A DNA stretch of 64,000 nucleotides from contig NZ_CP039292.1 of NCBI RefSeq assembly GCF_004798665.1, positions 3,224,001-3,288,000 of the forward strand. Reading direction: 5' to 3'. Position 1 is the stretch's first letter; the number at the start of each line of letters is the position of its first letter. The position numbers and the translations under genes are program-made. The stretch is from Actinomyces procaprae. GTDB lineage: Bacteria; Actinomycetota; Actinomycetes; Actinomycetales; Actinomycetaceae. Positions 10,303-18,679 of this stretch are shown here, piece after piece. A model generated the notes under the pieces. That model did not search any database. It worked only from the letters and a program-made list of their open reading frames with translations, and was not told the DNA's origin.

Positions 10303-12024
10303 TCACCGCCCGGCTGTCACCAGGTCCACGCCGCGCACACTGATATTTCCTCCAGCGGGGCCACCAGTCAGGTCCACCCCGACAACATGGGTGGAGGCCG
10401 CCTCTTCAGGCAGCACGAACCTGATCGTGGCCAGGGTGTAGTCCCCGTTCGCGTCCACCCTCGCCAGGTTCCGCAGCGCTTCAAGCCTCCCGGAGGGCTC
10501 CAGCACGTATCGAGAGCCATCCGCCGCAGTCACCACGACGCGCAGTGGCGTATGCGTCAGGCCGTCTGCACGGTCCCCCGTGGGCGCCAGGTGGACGGCG
10601 AGGGACTGCACGTCGTGCGCATCCGTGTCCAGGTGCCCACCACCGCCATCGGTAAGGGTGACGGCGGCCGTGAATGAGCGGGAGGACAGGACTCCCACCT
10701 CGGGGTACGGGCACCGGTCCGAATACTGGTTGGGATCCATATCCGCGTAGGTGCGGCAGGTGGTCACGCTTCCGCCATTGAGCGCGGTCAGTGCCGGTGC
10801 GTCGGCCGCATCACCGGAGGCAGTCCAGCTCACTCGCTCGACTCCGGGGGCGATGAGCCAGCGCGCCGGAATGCCGACGAGCTGCTCGGGCAGCTCAGCC
10901 ATCGACGACGTGGGGATCGCCCCGGTCTCCCCCCGCACAGTCTGGGCCAGCCACTGCACGGCTACGTCCGTCAGCATGCGCTCGTGGTCGGCCGCTTTGG
11001 GCGCCTCCATCCCCTCGTCCAGTACCCGGTCGTCGAAGCCGCGCTCCGACAGCGCCCGGTTGATGTAGTTATGCCCGTATCCGGGGAGCCGGACACTGAT
11101 GGCCGGGGCACTGCGCGGCTGGCCGATATGCTCGGCCAGCCACATGGGGCCGGCCTGCTTGACATCGCGGTCGGCATCGCCGTCGACGGCGAGCAGGGGC
11201 ACATACGCGGGCGCCGGAGCGGCGAAGTCTGCCTCCGGCCCGTCCGGGACACCGTAGTCGCCGCCGTAGGACATCAGTGAGGTGATGGGGCTCGCGGACT
11301 CCCGCCAGGACTCCACCGCGGCATTGGCGATGCCGGCGGAGCGCGAGTGCATGATGAGCGCGGTCCGGCTCGCGTCGACGGCCCCGGTCAGTCCTTCCCC
11401 CAGGACGGAGTCCCTTCCAGCCGATGCGGCGATGGCCTCCTCGCGCATGCGCCCGACGGTGGCGAGCCAGCCGGCGACTTGGTCATAGGGGGCGGACAGC
11501 TCCGCCCCCGACCACAGTGGGGACAGGTCGGGGATCAGCACTGCGTACCCCTGCGCGGCCAGGGCCTTGCCGAAATAGGTCATGCCCCGGTCCGCACGGA
11601 TCTCCTCGACGCCCCTTGCGCAGGGGTAGCCGAAGGTGTCATCGGCGCAGCCGAAGGTGCGCAGGTGACTGAAGATCACCAGGGGCGCGCTCTGGGCCTC
11701 GGTATCGGGGGTGACCAGGACGCCGCGCACCGGCGCCCGGAACGCCCCGGGATTCGACTGGGGACCGAGCTCGACGTCGCCGAGGTCGAAATCCCTGACA
11801 ACCGCGCCATCGCTGAGCTCAACCGTGGTGTGGGCGGGCACGCGGTCGACCGGGGCGTGCGGACCGTCCACGTCACCGGAGTCGATAACCGCGGTGGCCG
11901 TCTCCTTGACGGCGGGCTGTGACTGCTCCGGCCCATACCGGGCACCGGATGCCAGCAGCAACCCGATGACAACCGCCATGACGACCGCCAGCGATGCTCG
12001 ACGGCGTAGTTGCCTTCGCATCAT
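10303..12024 (-). CDS. secreted or membrane-anchored alpha/beta hydrolase
   Basis: A 573-residue protein. The start at 12024 (MMRRQLRRR) is chosen because a strong GGGAGGA site lies six bases upstream. A single hydrophobic helix (residues ~12-28) suggests export or anchoring. The hydrolase domain follows: VTPDTEAQSAPLVIFSHL and an oxyanion region, a nucleophile elbow in ALIMHSRSAGIANAA (a looser form of GxSxG), an acid region at LLAVDGDADRDVK, and a histidine in GYGHNYIN. These fit the chlorophyllase/platelet-activating factor acetylhydrolase-like branch. The last ~170 residues form a separate domain without a clear assignment. It diverges from aztD with a 245-base gap. The substrate is unknown. 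Confidence 0.7.
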   Translation of the reverse strand: MMRRQLRRRASLAVVMAVVIGLLLASGARYGPEQSQPAVKETATAVIDSGDVDGPHAPVDRVPAHTTVELSDGAVVRDFDLGDVELGPQSNPGAFRAPVRGVLVTPDTEAQSAPLVIFSHLRTFGCADDTFGYPCARGVEEIRADRGMTYFGKALAAQGYAVLIPDLSPLWSGAELSAPYDQVAGWLATVGRMREEAIAASAGRDSVLGEGLTGAVDASRTALIMHSRSAGIANAAVESWRESASPITSLMSYGGDYGVPDGPEADFAAPAPAYVPLLAVDGDADRDVKQAGPMWLAEHIGQPRSAPAISVRLPGYGHNYINRALSERGFDDRVLDEGMEAPKAADHERMLTDVAVQWLAQTVRGETGAIPTSSMAELPEQLVGIPARWLIAPGVERVSWTASGDAADAPALTALNGGSVTTCRTYADMDPNQYSDRCPYPEVGVLSSRSFTAAVTLTDGGGGHLDTDAHDVQSLAVHLAPTGDRADGLTHTPLRVVVTAADGSRYVLEPSGRLEALRNLARVDANGDYTLATIRFVLPEEAASTHVVGVDLTGGPAGGNISVRGVDLVTAGR

Positions 12025-12233
12025 GAATCCTCCCGAGAAGCTCAGCATCAGGGCGTCCACGACGACTCTGCGCGCGCCCGGCATCCACGTTGCGATACGG
12101 GATCGCGGCCGGGAAGAGCCCGGAGGAGGAGATGACGCCGCGAGGGCTCCTTCTCGGAAACGACCTCCATGGCTCCGGCCTCCTGCGCACGACGCACACG
12201 CAGCGGGATCCGGCGCGCATTGTCAACGCCGCC

Positions 12234-12270
12234 TTGCGAGCCGTAACGATAATCATTACCGTTTGCGGCA
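12234..12270 (+). promoter_or_regulatory. aztD promoter with overlapping Zur-type box
   Basis: TTGCGA at 12234-12239 and TACCGT at 12257-12262 are separated by 17 bases; the A of the ATG is eight bases past the -10 box, which fits a leaderless transcript. A 19-bp dyad, AACGATAATCATTACCGTT (12245-12263), covers the -10. Its arms are symmetric at most positions around a central C, and the TAATnATTA core matches known actinobacterial Zur boxes. Zinc-repressed expression is inferred. Confidence 0.75.
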
Positions 12271-13559
12271 TGAGAACACTCCCCAAACTCAGTGCGTTGA
12301 CTCTGGCCGCCGCGGCCCTGACCATGGCCTTGGCCGCCTGCGGCTCGTCCTCAGCGGGCGGCTCCGGCTCCCCCACCACCGCCCAGGCGCCGACCGAGGC
12401 GACGCCGTCGGAGAAGCCCGTGGAGGTGAGCGACGTCGATCCGCGCGCCGCCATCACCTACGACGGCGGCATCCAGATCGTGGACACCTCCGACGGCTCC
12501 GTGGTCGCGGATATCGAGAAGGAGGGCTTTCTGCGGCTGAACCCCGCCGGGGACGGGCGGCACGTGCTCGTCTCCTCCTCCGCGGGCTTCGAGGTCCTGG
12601 ACCTGGGCATGATCGTCAAGCCCCACGGCGACCACAACCACTACTACACCACCACCCCCGGCCTCACCGGCGCCGTCATCGAGGCGGAGACGCCCGGGCA
12701 CGTCGTCACCCACGCCGGGAAGACGGCCGTCTTCGATGACGGCACCGGCACAGTCACCATCTTTGACACCAGCGCCTTGGAGGACGGCCAGCTCAGCCCC
12801 GACGAGCTGACCAGCTTCCAGACGAACGACCCGCATCACGGCGTCGCCGTTCCCCTGGCCGGTGGCAGCGTCCTGGTGACCGAGGGGACCGAGGACGAGC
12901 GGCACACGGTCCATGAGCGCAAGGCCGACGGTTCCATCGGCGCCGAGTCCACCGACTGCCCCGGCGTCCACGGCGAGGCCACCGCCCAGGGCGAGGACGT
13001 GGTCAGCTTCGGCTGCACCAACGGCTCGGTGGTGTTCCGCGACGGGCAGTTCCACAAGGTGCCGGTGCCGGAGGCCTACCAGCGCAGCGGCAACCAGTTC
13101 GGCTCCCCCGAGTCCCCCTACGTGCTCACCGACTACAAGACCGTGGAGCCCGTCGACGGCGCCGCGCCGGAGCACCCCACGAAGGTCGGCATCATCAACA
13201 CCACCGATGCCACCACCACAACGGTGGAACTGGGATCGGCCTACTGGTTCCGCTCCTTCGGCCGCGGCGCGGCGGGCGAGGGCGTGGTACTGACCTACGA
13301 CGGCAAGCTCAACATCCTCGATCCGGCGTCCGCCAAGGTGACCAAGCAGGTGGATGTGGTGTCCCCCTGGACGGAGAAGGAGAACTGGCAGGAGCCCGGC
13401 CCCAATGTGAAGACGGCCGGCGACTTCGCCTACGTCACCGACCCCGCCACCCAGAAGCTGCACCTGGTGCAGATCTCCACCGGCGAGCTGCTCTCCAGCC
13501 TGGACCTGTCGGTGGTGCCCAACGAGATGACGGTGATCGACGCCGAGCTGAAGCACTGA
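12270..13559 (+). CDS. aztD: zinc metallochaperone, AztD family
   Basis: A 429-residue lipoprotein. The start at 12270 gives a short basic N-terminus, a hydrophobic core and the lipobox LAAC; a longer upstream frame is discarded. The rest forms a beta-propeller-like repeat fold, with His-rich metal-binding candidates (KPHGDHNHYYTT, NDPHHGV, and CPGVHGE with a cysteine pair CPG..FGC). These match AztD, a periplasmic or surface zinc chaperone that hands Zn(II) to the AztC binding protein of the AztABC importer in bacteria where it was studied. No aztABC genes are in the window, so the partner must lie elsewhere or differ. A Zur-type box directly overlaps the start region and supports a zinc role. 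Confidence 0.82.
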   Translation: MRTLPKLSALTLAAAALTMALAACGSSSAGGSGSPTTAQAPTEATPSEKPVEVSDVDPRAAITYDGGIQIVDTSDGSVVADIEKEGFLRLNPAGDGRHVLVSSSAGFEVLDLGMIVKPHGDHNHYYTTTPGLTGAVIEAETPGHVVTHAGKTAVFDDGTGTVTIFDTSALEDGQLSPDELTSFQTNDPHHGVAVPLAGGSVLVTEGTEDERHTVHERKADGSIGAESTDCPGVHGEATAQGEDVVSFGCTNGSVVFRDGQFHKVPVPEAYQRSGNQFGSPESPYVLTDYKTVEPVDGAAPEHPTKVGIINTTDATTTTVELGSAYWFRSFGRGAAGEGVVLTYDGKLNILDPASAKVTKQVDVVSPWTEKENWQEPGPNVKTAGDFAYVTDPATQKLHLVQISTGELLSSLDLSVVPNEMTVIDAELKH

Positions 13560-13600
13560 GGTCCTGGCACTACTACCAGCCGAAGCCAACCCCGCCCCCC

Positions 13601-13688
13601 ACCGAGATCGGTAGTAATAACCACCGAGATCGGTAGTAATAACCACCGAGATCGGTAGTAATAACCACCGAGATCGGTAGATACGGCT
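13601..13688. repeat. tandem array B, four units of 22 bp
   Basis: Units begin at 13601, 13623, 13645 and 13667. Each reads ACCGAGATCGGTAG plus an eight-base spacer TAATAACC. The array starts 41 bases after the aztD stop. It is the reverse orientation of array C. Confidence 0.95.
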
Positions 13689-13690
13689 AC

Positions 13691-13738
13691 GTCCCGGTGC
13701 GTCCGTGGGAGAGCTCCTACGGGACGACGCACCGGGAC
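13691..13738. repeat. long stem-loop
   Basis: GTCCCGGTGCGTC pairs exactly with GACGCACCGGGAC; an inner stem CGTGGGAG/CTCCTACG continues it. No T tract follows on either strand, so it is not a typical terminator. Confidence 0.8.
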
Positions 13739-13779
13739 GGCGTCATGTCACCGCTGTCTGGCTGTGCATCGCGCTTCAG

Positions 13780-13913
13780 TACGTATGTTTCCCCTGGCGT
13801 TTGAGGACACAGTGATGGGAGACAGGAATGCGCGCTTGGGTCGCGAAACGACGCCCAAGTGGCGCGCTCATTGCCATCTCCCACGGTCTGCTGTAGTTCC
13901 AGCGCCCTACGTA
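13780..13913. repeat. imperfect 134-bp dyad between arrays B and C
   Basis: TACGTA at both edges (13780-13785 and 13908-13913), then matching segments inward: GGGAGA with TCTCCC, AATG with CATT, CGCGC with GCGCG, and CTTGGG with CCCAAG around the centre near 13846. It could extrude as a cruciform or fold as RNA. Confidence 0.65.
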
Positions 13914-13955
13914 GCGTCGCCGCGCGGACCCGCACCACCACCGATGGTTACTTCG

Positions 13956-14168
13956 ACCGACCTCGGCGGTCATTACTACCAACCTCGGCGGTCATTACTA
14001 CCGACCTCGGCGGTCATAGCTACCGACCTCGGCGGTCATTACTACCGACCTCGGCGGTCATTACTACCGACCTCGGCGGTCATAGCTACCGACCTCGGCG
14101 GTCATTACTACCGATCTCGGTGGTCATAGCTACCGATCTCGGTGGTGATTACTACCGATCTCGGTGGT
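13956..14168. repeat. tandem array C, ten units of 22 bp
   Basis: Units start at 13956 and then every 22 bases to 14154. Most carry ACCGACCTCGGCGGTCAT plus TACT or AGCT; the last three carry ACCGATCTCGGTGG. On the complementary strand they match array B. The final unit supplies the stop codon of the DUF624 gene. Confidence 0.95.
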
Positions 14169-14809
14169 TAGGGGTATGGGCTCTCCGTGCGGGCGGCGTC
14201 GCGCAGGCGGTCGATGACGGGCCGCTGCACCAGGGCCATGAGGTAGCCGATGAAGGCCACCCCGAGCAGCACCATGAACCAGCCGGCGGCGGCACGCGCG
14301 CCCGGCAGGGCCACCACCAAGACCACGGGGGCGGCAAGCAGAAGCAGGCACACGGCGGTACGGCCGAGGGCCCCGACGGCCAGGCGCGCCGCATTGGCCA
14401 CGTGCGTGCCGGCGGTGTTGTCGAAGAAGGCGACCAGCGGCACCAGCCAGATCAGGACGGCGACGATCAGCAGGGCCCCGGCGTCGACCAGGCCGGTCAT
14501 GGCGGCACCGCCCAGCTGGGACAGTGACAGGTTCATCCACGCGGCCAGCACGCCCGCGGCCAGCACCGGCAGCCACCAGGCCAGCGACTGCCGGAGGTTG
14601 GTGCGGAAGGACCGCCACCAGGTGCGCACCGTGTAGGTGTCCTCCTCGCGCACCATCTCCATCACCACACGGGCACATGCAGTAAGCGCGGACCCCGCCG
14701 TCACCACCGGCAGGCACCCCAGCAGGGTGAGCAGATTGACGACGACGAGGTCCGCGGCTGCGGACCAGGCCCGGTAGAAGGCCGAGTCGGGCCGGAGGAA
14801 GCTGGGCAC
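14168..14809 (-). CDS. DUF624 (YesL-like) membrane protein
   Basis: A 213-residue protein with about five membrane helices. The N-terminal FYRAWSAAADLVVVNLLTLLGCLPVVTAGSA is diagnostic of YesL/DUF624, which is commonly the last gene of carbohydrate ABC operons. Here it follows the MalG-type permease gene by 21 bases in the same direction, fitting that pattern. Function is unknown; it is thought to assist the sugar uptake system. The stop codon and final bases are supplied by the last unit of repeat array C, so the array directly abuts or has trimmed the 3' end. Confidence 0.85.
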   Translation of the reverse strand: MPSFLRPDSAFYRAWSAAADLVVVNLLTLLGCLPVVTAGSALTACARVVMEMVREEDTYTVRTWWRSFRTNLRQSLAWWLPVLAAGVLAAWMNLSLSQLGGAAMTGLVDAGALLIVAVLIWLVPLVAFFDNTAGTHVANAARLAVGALGRTAVCLLLLAAPVVLVVALPGARAAAGWFMVLLGVAFIGYLMALVQRPVIDRLRDAARTESPYP

Positions 14810-14830
14810 GACGACGGGAGGCGGGTGCCG

Positions 14831-15739
14831 TCAGCCCTTGACGGCGCCGGCGGCCACGCCCTCGACGATGTACTTCTGGCCGAAGGCATAGAAGACGACG
14901 ATGGGGATGATGGCGAGCACCAGCATGGCCATCTGGGCGCCCATGTCGCGGTTGCCGTTGGAGCCGACGAGCATCTGGATGACGATCGGGATCGTCTTGT
15001 AGCGCTCGTCCTGGCCGATGACCAGGTTCGGCAGGAGGAAGTCGTTCCACACCCACATGGCGTTCAGGACCGCCACCGTCACCGCCGTCGGCTTGAGCAG
15101 CGGCATCACCACCCGGAAGTAGCTCTGCAGCGGGGAGCAGCCGTCCATGTAGGCGGCCTCCTCGATCTCCAGGGGCACGGACTTGATGAAGCCCGCGAAC
15201 AGGAACACGGACAGGCCGCCACCGAAGCCCAGGTAGAGGATGATCATGCCCCACGGCGTCGCCAGCCCCAACATGTCGGCGATCTTGACGGTCGGGAACA
15301 TGACCAGCTGGAAGGGGGCGATCATGGAGAAGGCGAACAGGTAGTAGATCAGCGAGGTCCACCAGGTCTTGACGCGGGTGATGTAGTACGCGGTCATGGC
15401 CGTCAGCAGCACGATCACCGCCACCGAGCCGACGGTGATGAACAGCGACCAGCCCAGGGCCCGGGCGAAGCCGGACAGCTGCAGGCCGGTGATGTAGTTG
15501 GTCAGCCCGGCGAAGGTCTCGCCGGTGGGCAGTGAGAAGGGCGAGTCGGAGATGAAGAACTTGCCCTTGAAGGAGTTGATCAGGATGAACAGCAGCGGGA
15601 CGATCCAGATCAGCGTCAGCACCGCGAGAAACGCGGTGAGCAGGTTCTGGCCGACCGTCTGCTTGCGGCGGGCGGGCTTGGAGGACCGCATCGGCTTAAT
15701 GGCGGTGGAGCCCATGGGGGCGAGAGTCTCGGTGCTCAC
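14831..15739 (-). CDS. carbohydrate ABC transporter permease, MalG/CUT1 type
   Basis: A 302-residue protein with a cytoplasmic N-terminal tail (~35 residues) and six helices. The EAA loop (EEAAYMDGCSPLQSYFRVVMP) that docks the ATPase is clear, and the C-terminus ends VEGVAAGAVKG, typical of CUT1 MalG-like permeases. The ATG overlaps the stop of the MalF-type partner by four bases. No ATPase gene is in this operon, so it probably shares an MsmK-type ATPase encoded elsewhere, as is common in CUT1 systems. The sugar substrate cannot be read from the sequence. Confidence 0.92.
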   Translation of the reverse strand: MSTETLAPMGSTAIKPMRSSKPARRKQTVGQNLLTAFLAVLTLIWIVPLLFILINSFKGKFFISDSPFSLPTGETFAGLTNYITGLQLSGFARALGWSLFITVGSVAVIVLLTAMTAYYITRVKTWWTSLIYYLFAFSMIAPFQLVMFPTVKIADMLGLATPWGMIILYLGFGGGLSVFLFAGFIKSVPLEIEEAAYMDGCSPLQSYFRVVMPLLKPTAVTVAVLNAMWVWNDFLLPNLVIGQDERYKTIPIVIQMLVGSNGNRDMGAQMAMLVLAIIPIVVFYAFGQKYIVEGVAAGAVKG

Positions 15740-16581
15740 GCGTCAACCTCCTTGGCGCGGGTCGCGCGCAGCTGCAGCACGGCGATGACGGAAACAATGA
15801 TGAAGAAGATGACGGCCTGCGCCTGGGCGATGCCCTGCTTGCCGACCTGCTTGTACATCAGGTCGACGATGTTGAGCGCCGCCATCTGGGTCTGCTTGAG
15901 CGGGGCGCCGTTGGTCAGGGCCAGGTTCTGGTCGTACATCTTGAAGGTGTTGGCCAGGGTGAGGAACAGGCAGATGGTGATCGACGGCATCACCATGGGG
16001 ATAGTGACGTTGCGCAGCGTCTCCCACTTGCCGGCGCCGTCGATCTGGGCCGCCTCGATCAGCTCCGGCGGCACGTTCTGCAGGCCGGCGATGTAGATGA
16101 TCATCATGTAGCCCATGAGCTGCCAGTTGATGAGCAGGATCAGCCCGGCCATGCCCAGGCGCCAGTCGTTGACGATGGTCTGACCCCAGTGGCGCAGGAT
16201 GGCGTTGAGCATGACCTGCCAGGTGTAGCCCAGCACGATGCCGCCGATCAGGTTCGGCATGAAGAACACCGAGCGGAACAGGTTGGTGCCCCGCAGCTTG
16301 CGGGTGAGCAGGTAGGCCAGGGCGAAGGCGCCGAGGTTGACAGTGAGGATGGAGATGGCTGAGACGACGGCGGTGAAGCCGAGCGCCTTGACGAAGCCGG
16401 TGTTGCCGGTCAGGGCGGTCTGGTAGTTGTCGAAGCCGACCCACTTGGCGTTGGTCAGCGTGGTGAACTTGGTCAGCGACAGGTAAAGGCCCATGAAGAA
16501 GGGCACGATGAAGGCGATCAGGAAGGCGATCAGTGTGGGGCCGGTGAATACGAGGAAGTACTTCTTGAGTGACTTGGTCAT
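15736..16581 (-). CDS. carbohydrate ABC transporter permease, MalF/CUT1 type
   Basis: A 281-residue permease with six helices and the EAA motif (IEAAQIDGAGKWETLRNVTIP). The N-terminus (KKYFLVFTGPTLIAFLIAFIVPF) is typical of short MalF/UgpA-like proteins. It is separated from the binding-protein gene upstream by 150 bases holding a strong GC hairpin. It pairs with the MalG-type protein to form the membrane channel of the sugar importer. Confidence 0.92.
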   Translation of the reverse strand: MTKSLKKYFLVFTGPTLIAFLIAFIVPFFMGLYLSLTKFTTLTNAKWVGFDNYQTALTGNTGFVKALGFTAVVSAISILTVNLGAFALAYLLTRKLRGTNLFRSVFFMPNLIGGIVLGYTWQVMLNAILRHWGQTIVNDWRLGMAGLILLINWQLMGYMMIIYIAGLQNVPPELIEAAQIDGAGKWETLRNVTIPMVMPSITICLFLTLANTFKMYDQNLALTNGAPLKQTQMAALNIVDLMYKQVGKQGIAQAQAVIFFIIVSVIAVLQLRATRAKEVDA

Positions 16582-16645
16582 GAGTGTCTCGAGGGGTTCA
16601 CTGGGACTGAAGCTGCGGCGTCGGGCCGACTGAAGGGGTACGGCG

Positions 16646-16677
16646 GGCGGCGCCCGGCAGTGTCACCGGGCGCCGCC
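16646..16677 (-). terminator. intercistronic hairpin between binding protein and permease genes
   Basis: GGCGGCGCCCGG and CCGGGCGCCGCC form a perfect 12-bp stem with an eight-base loop, 55 bases past the binding-protein stop. No T run follows. Such hairpins usually act as partial terminators or protect the upstream mRNA, giving excess binding protein over permease; that role is inferred. Confidence 0.7.
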
Positions 16678-16731
16678 GTCGTCGTTTCTCGCTCAAGCGA
16701 GGGGCCCATCAGTGGCCGCTTGGAGGAGTCG

Positions 16732-18081
16732 TCAGGCGCTCTTCTCGGCCTTCCACTCCTCGACGAAGTACTTCTTGACGTCGTCCCAGGACTCATTGCC
16801 CGCGGCGTACTGGGCCAGGTGCTGACCCACCTGGTCCTTGAAGTCCTGACTCGGGTAGGTCTGGAAGACCCAGTTGATCGGGTAGAGCTCGTCGTTGTTC
16901 AGATACTCCACGACCTCGGCGCCGAGCGGATCGGCCGGCGCCAGCTCGGCGAAGGCCGAGTACGGGGCGGCGGAGACCACGGAGTTGTCGGTGAGCAGCT
17001 TGGCCGCCTCGGCGTCCATGAACAACCAGTTGAGGAAGTCGATGGAGGCCTGCTGGTCCGCCTCGGGGGCCTGGGAGTTGACCGACAGGTAGTTCTCGGT
17101 GCCCAGCGCAATGCCGGACTTGTCCTCGCCGTCCACACCGATGTAGATCGGCATGAAGTGGATCTGGTCCTCCTTGACGACGTTGCCGTCGACCTCGGAG
17201 ATCTGGGACCAGGCCCAGTTGCCGTTCTGGACGAAGGCGGCCTTGCCGAGGGCGAACTCGGCCATGGAGTCGGAAACAGTCTTGGAGGACAGCGCGGAGG
17301 GCTCGACCGTGGAGTTGTTGAGGTAGAGGTCGAAGATCTGCTGGTAGTTGTCCGAGTAGGTCAGCTCCAGGTCGGGGGTGTCGGTGACACCCTTGTCCTT
17401 GAACTCGTAGTACACGGGGTAGTTGGACAGGTGGGTCTGCCAGCGCCAGTCCTCGCCCGGAGACAGGGAGGTGGAGGCGAAGACGCCGTCGATGCCCAGG
17501 TCGCCCTTCTTGGACTGCATGTCCTCGACGACCTCCTTGAGCTTGTCGAAGCTCTTGATCTCATCAATGGAGGTGGCCTTGGCGCCGTCCATCGCGAAGT
17601 ACTTGTCCAGGATCTCGCCGTTGTAGATCAGGCCGTAGCCCTCGGTGGCCAGCGGGGAGCCGTAGACGGTGCCGGCGTCGTCGGTCAGGGCCATGGAGGG
17701 GTCGGTGAGGTCCTTGACGAAGTCGACGTCGGACAGGTCCAGGGCGTAGTCCTGCCAGGTGGCCAGGCCGACCGGGCCGTTGATGTTGAAGATCGTGGGC
17801 GGGTTGGACTTGGCGACCTCGGTCTGGAGGGTCTGCTCGTAGGTGCCGGAGGCGGCGGTAACCACCTTGACCTCGACGCCGGTCTTCTCGGTGTAGGTGG
17901 AGGCGATGGTCTTGAAGGCCTCCTCGGCCTCGGGCTTGAAGTTGAGGAAGTAGACCGATCCCGTCCCGGAATCGCCGGAGCCGGAGTTGGAGCCGGACCC
18001 GTTGGAGCAGGCGGCCAGGGTCGCGGCGAGCGCGACCGCCGCGGAGCCACCGAGCATGGAGCGACGGGTGATGGGTCGCAT
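16732..18081 (-). CDS. carbohydrate ABC transporter substrate-binding lipoprotein
   Basis: A 449-residue family-1 extracellular solute-binding protein. The ATG at 18081 is chosen over a longer frame because GGGAGGA lies six bases upstream and the protein then starts with a proper signal (RRSMLGGSAAVALAATLAAC) ending in a lipobox. The mature domain begins SVYFLNFKPEAEEAFKTIA and contains YAPVAEGYG-like and NGNWAWSQI segments typical of CUT1 receptors. It is the first gene of an operon with two permeases and a DUF624 protein. The upstream region holds operator-like TGCAAG sites, consistent with a LacI-type regulator encoded elsewhere. Confidence 0.92.
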   Translation of the reverse strand: MRPITRRSMLGGSAAVALAATLAACSNGSGSNSGSGDSGTGSVYFLNFKPEAEEAFKTIASTYTEKTGVEVKVVTAASGTYEQTLQTEVAKSNPPTIFNINGPVGLATWQDYALDLSDVDFVKDLTDPSMALTDDAGTVYGSPLATEGYGLIYNGEILDKYFAMDGAKATSIDEIKSFDKLKEVVEDMQSKKGDLGIDGVFASTSLSPGEDWRWQTHLSNYPVYYEFKDKGVTDTPDLELTYSDNYQQIFDLYLNNSTVEPSALSSKTVSDSMAEFALGKAAFVQNGNWAWSQISEVDGNVVKEDQIHFMPIYIGVDGEDKSGIALGTENYLSVNSQAPEADQQASIDFLNWLFMDAEAAKLLTDNSVVSAAPYSAFAELAPADPLGAEVVEYLNNDELYPINWVFQTYPSQDFKDQVGQHLAQYAAGNESWDDVKKYFVEEWKAEKSA

Positions 18082-18222
18082 GAATGTCCTCCCTTGGACG
18101 TGGAGTTGTCGAGCCTGAGGCCCGGGTAGAGAGTAGCTGCCAATCGTGAGCCATAGGCCGCGGGGCGGCCCAGCGCCGACGGCGGCCATGACCGCCTCAT
18201 TACACACGAGACCACGACTTGC

Positions 18223-18235
18223 TGCAAGCCTTGCA
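18223..18235. promoter_or_regulatory. operator-like inverted repeat upstream of the sugar ABC operon
   Basis: TGCAAG-C-CTTGCA, six-base arms around one base, about 142 bases upstream of the binding-protein ATG. The TTGCAA-rich dyad is the usual shape of LacI-family operators, but no regulator gene is adjacent. Confidence 0.5.
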
Positions 18236-18440
18236 AGCAAAATTCTGGACTCATCCGAGCAAACACGGGGTTTTACGCAGCCTCATGCCACGTCCCGTGA
18301 TCGTATTGCAAGGGATGCGACATCGGATTGCAGGCCCGTCCGTCCCGCTTCCGGCATCATGGGCGCGGCCGTCCGAGGGTGCCGCACCAACGTAGCGCGC
18401 CGGCGAACAGCCCCGCCGTAGCAGCCCGCACCCGGGCGGT

Positions 18441-18446
18441 ATGATT
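18441..18446 (+). promoter_or_regulatory. -10 box of a leaderless toxin-antitoxin transcript
   Basis: TATGAT ends six bases before the ATG at 18452, so transcription probably begins at or next to the start codon. No clear -35 was found and there is no ribosome site, consistent with leaderless translation. Confidence 0.6.
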
Positions 18447-18451
18447 CCGGT

Positions 18452-18679
18452 ATGACTCAGAAGATTGCGGTAAGCCTACCGGATGCGCAGGTCAGCTCCA
18501 TCCGGCGTGCGGTTGCGCAGGGGCGGGCGGCCTCGGTGTCCGGGTACATCAGCGCGGCGATCGCCCGTGCCGAACGCGAGGACGGCCTGGCCGAGCTGCT
18601 CGACGACTTGGACCGCGAGCTGGGCCCGGTCGACGACGCCGACCTGGCCTGGGCCGACCGCGCCCTGGGCCTGGCGTGA
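18452..18679 (+). CDS. antitoxin, ribbon-helix-helix type (VapB-like)
   Basis: A 75-residue protein. The first 45 residues (KIAVSLPDAQVSSIRRAV, GYISAAIARAERED) match the ribbon-helix-helix DNA-binding fold: a beta strand followed by two helices. The acidic C-terminal tail should wrap the PIN toxin. Its stop overlaps the toxin's GTG start by four bases (GTGA), the standard arrangement for VapBC. It probably represses its own promoter. Confidence 0.88.
   Translation: MTQKIAVSLPDAQVSSIRRAVAQGRAASVSGYISAAIARAEREDGLAELLDDLDRELGPVDDADLAWADRALGLA

Larger units (their letters stand above)
13560..14167. other. 608-bp gene-free region with inverted repeat arrays and hairpins
   Basis: Lies between the convergent aztD and DUF624 genes. 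It contains array B (13601-13688), array C (13956-14168) in the opposite orientation, and between them two large hairpins: 13691-13738 (13-bp outer stem GTCCCGGTGCGTC) and a long imperfect dyad from about 13780 to 13913. No protein gene is convincing. Confidence 0.75.
18082..18451. other. 370-bp divergent regulatory region between the sugar operon and the toxin-antitoxin pair
   Basis: No gene is seen. It contains the perfect dyad TGCAAGCCTTGCA (18223-18235) and two related half sites (TTGCAAGGG near 18306, ATTGCAGG near 18323). The right end carries the vapB-type -10 box. Confidence 0.65.

Noticed and set aside
16660..18129. 489-codon forward frame opposite the sugar-binding protein gene
   Set aside because: Composition is a mirror of the true gene; no start signals.
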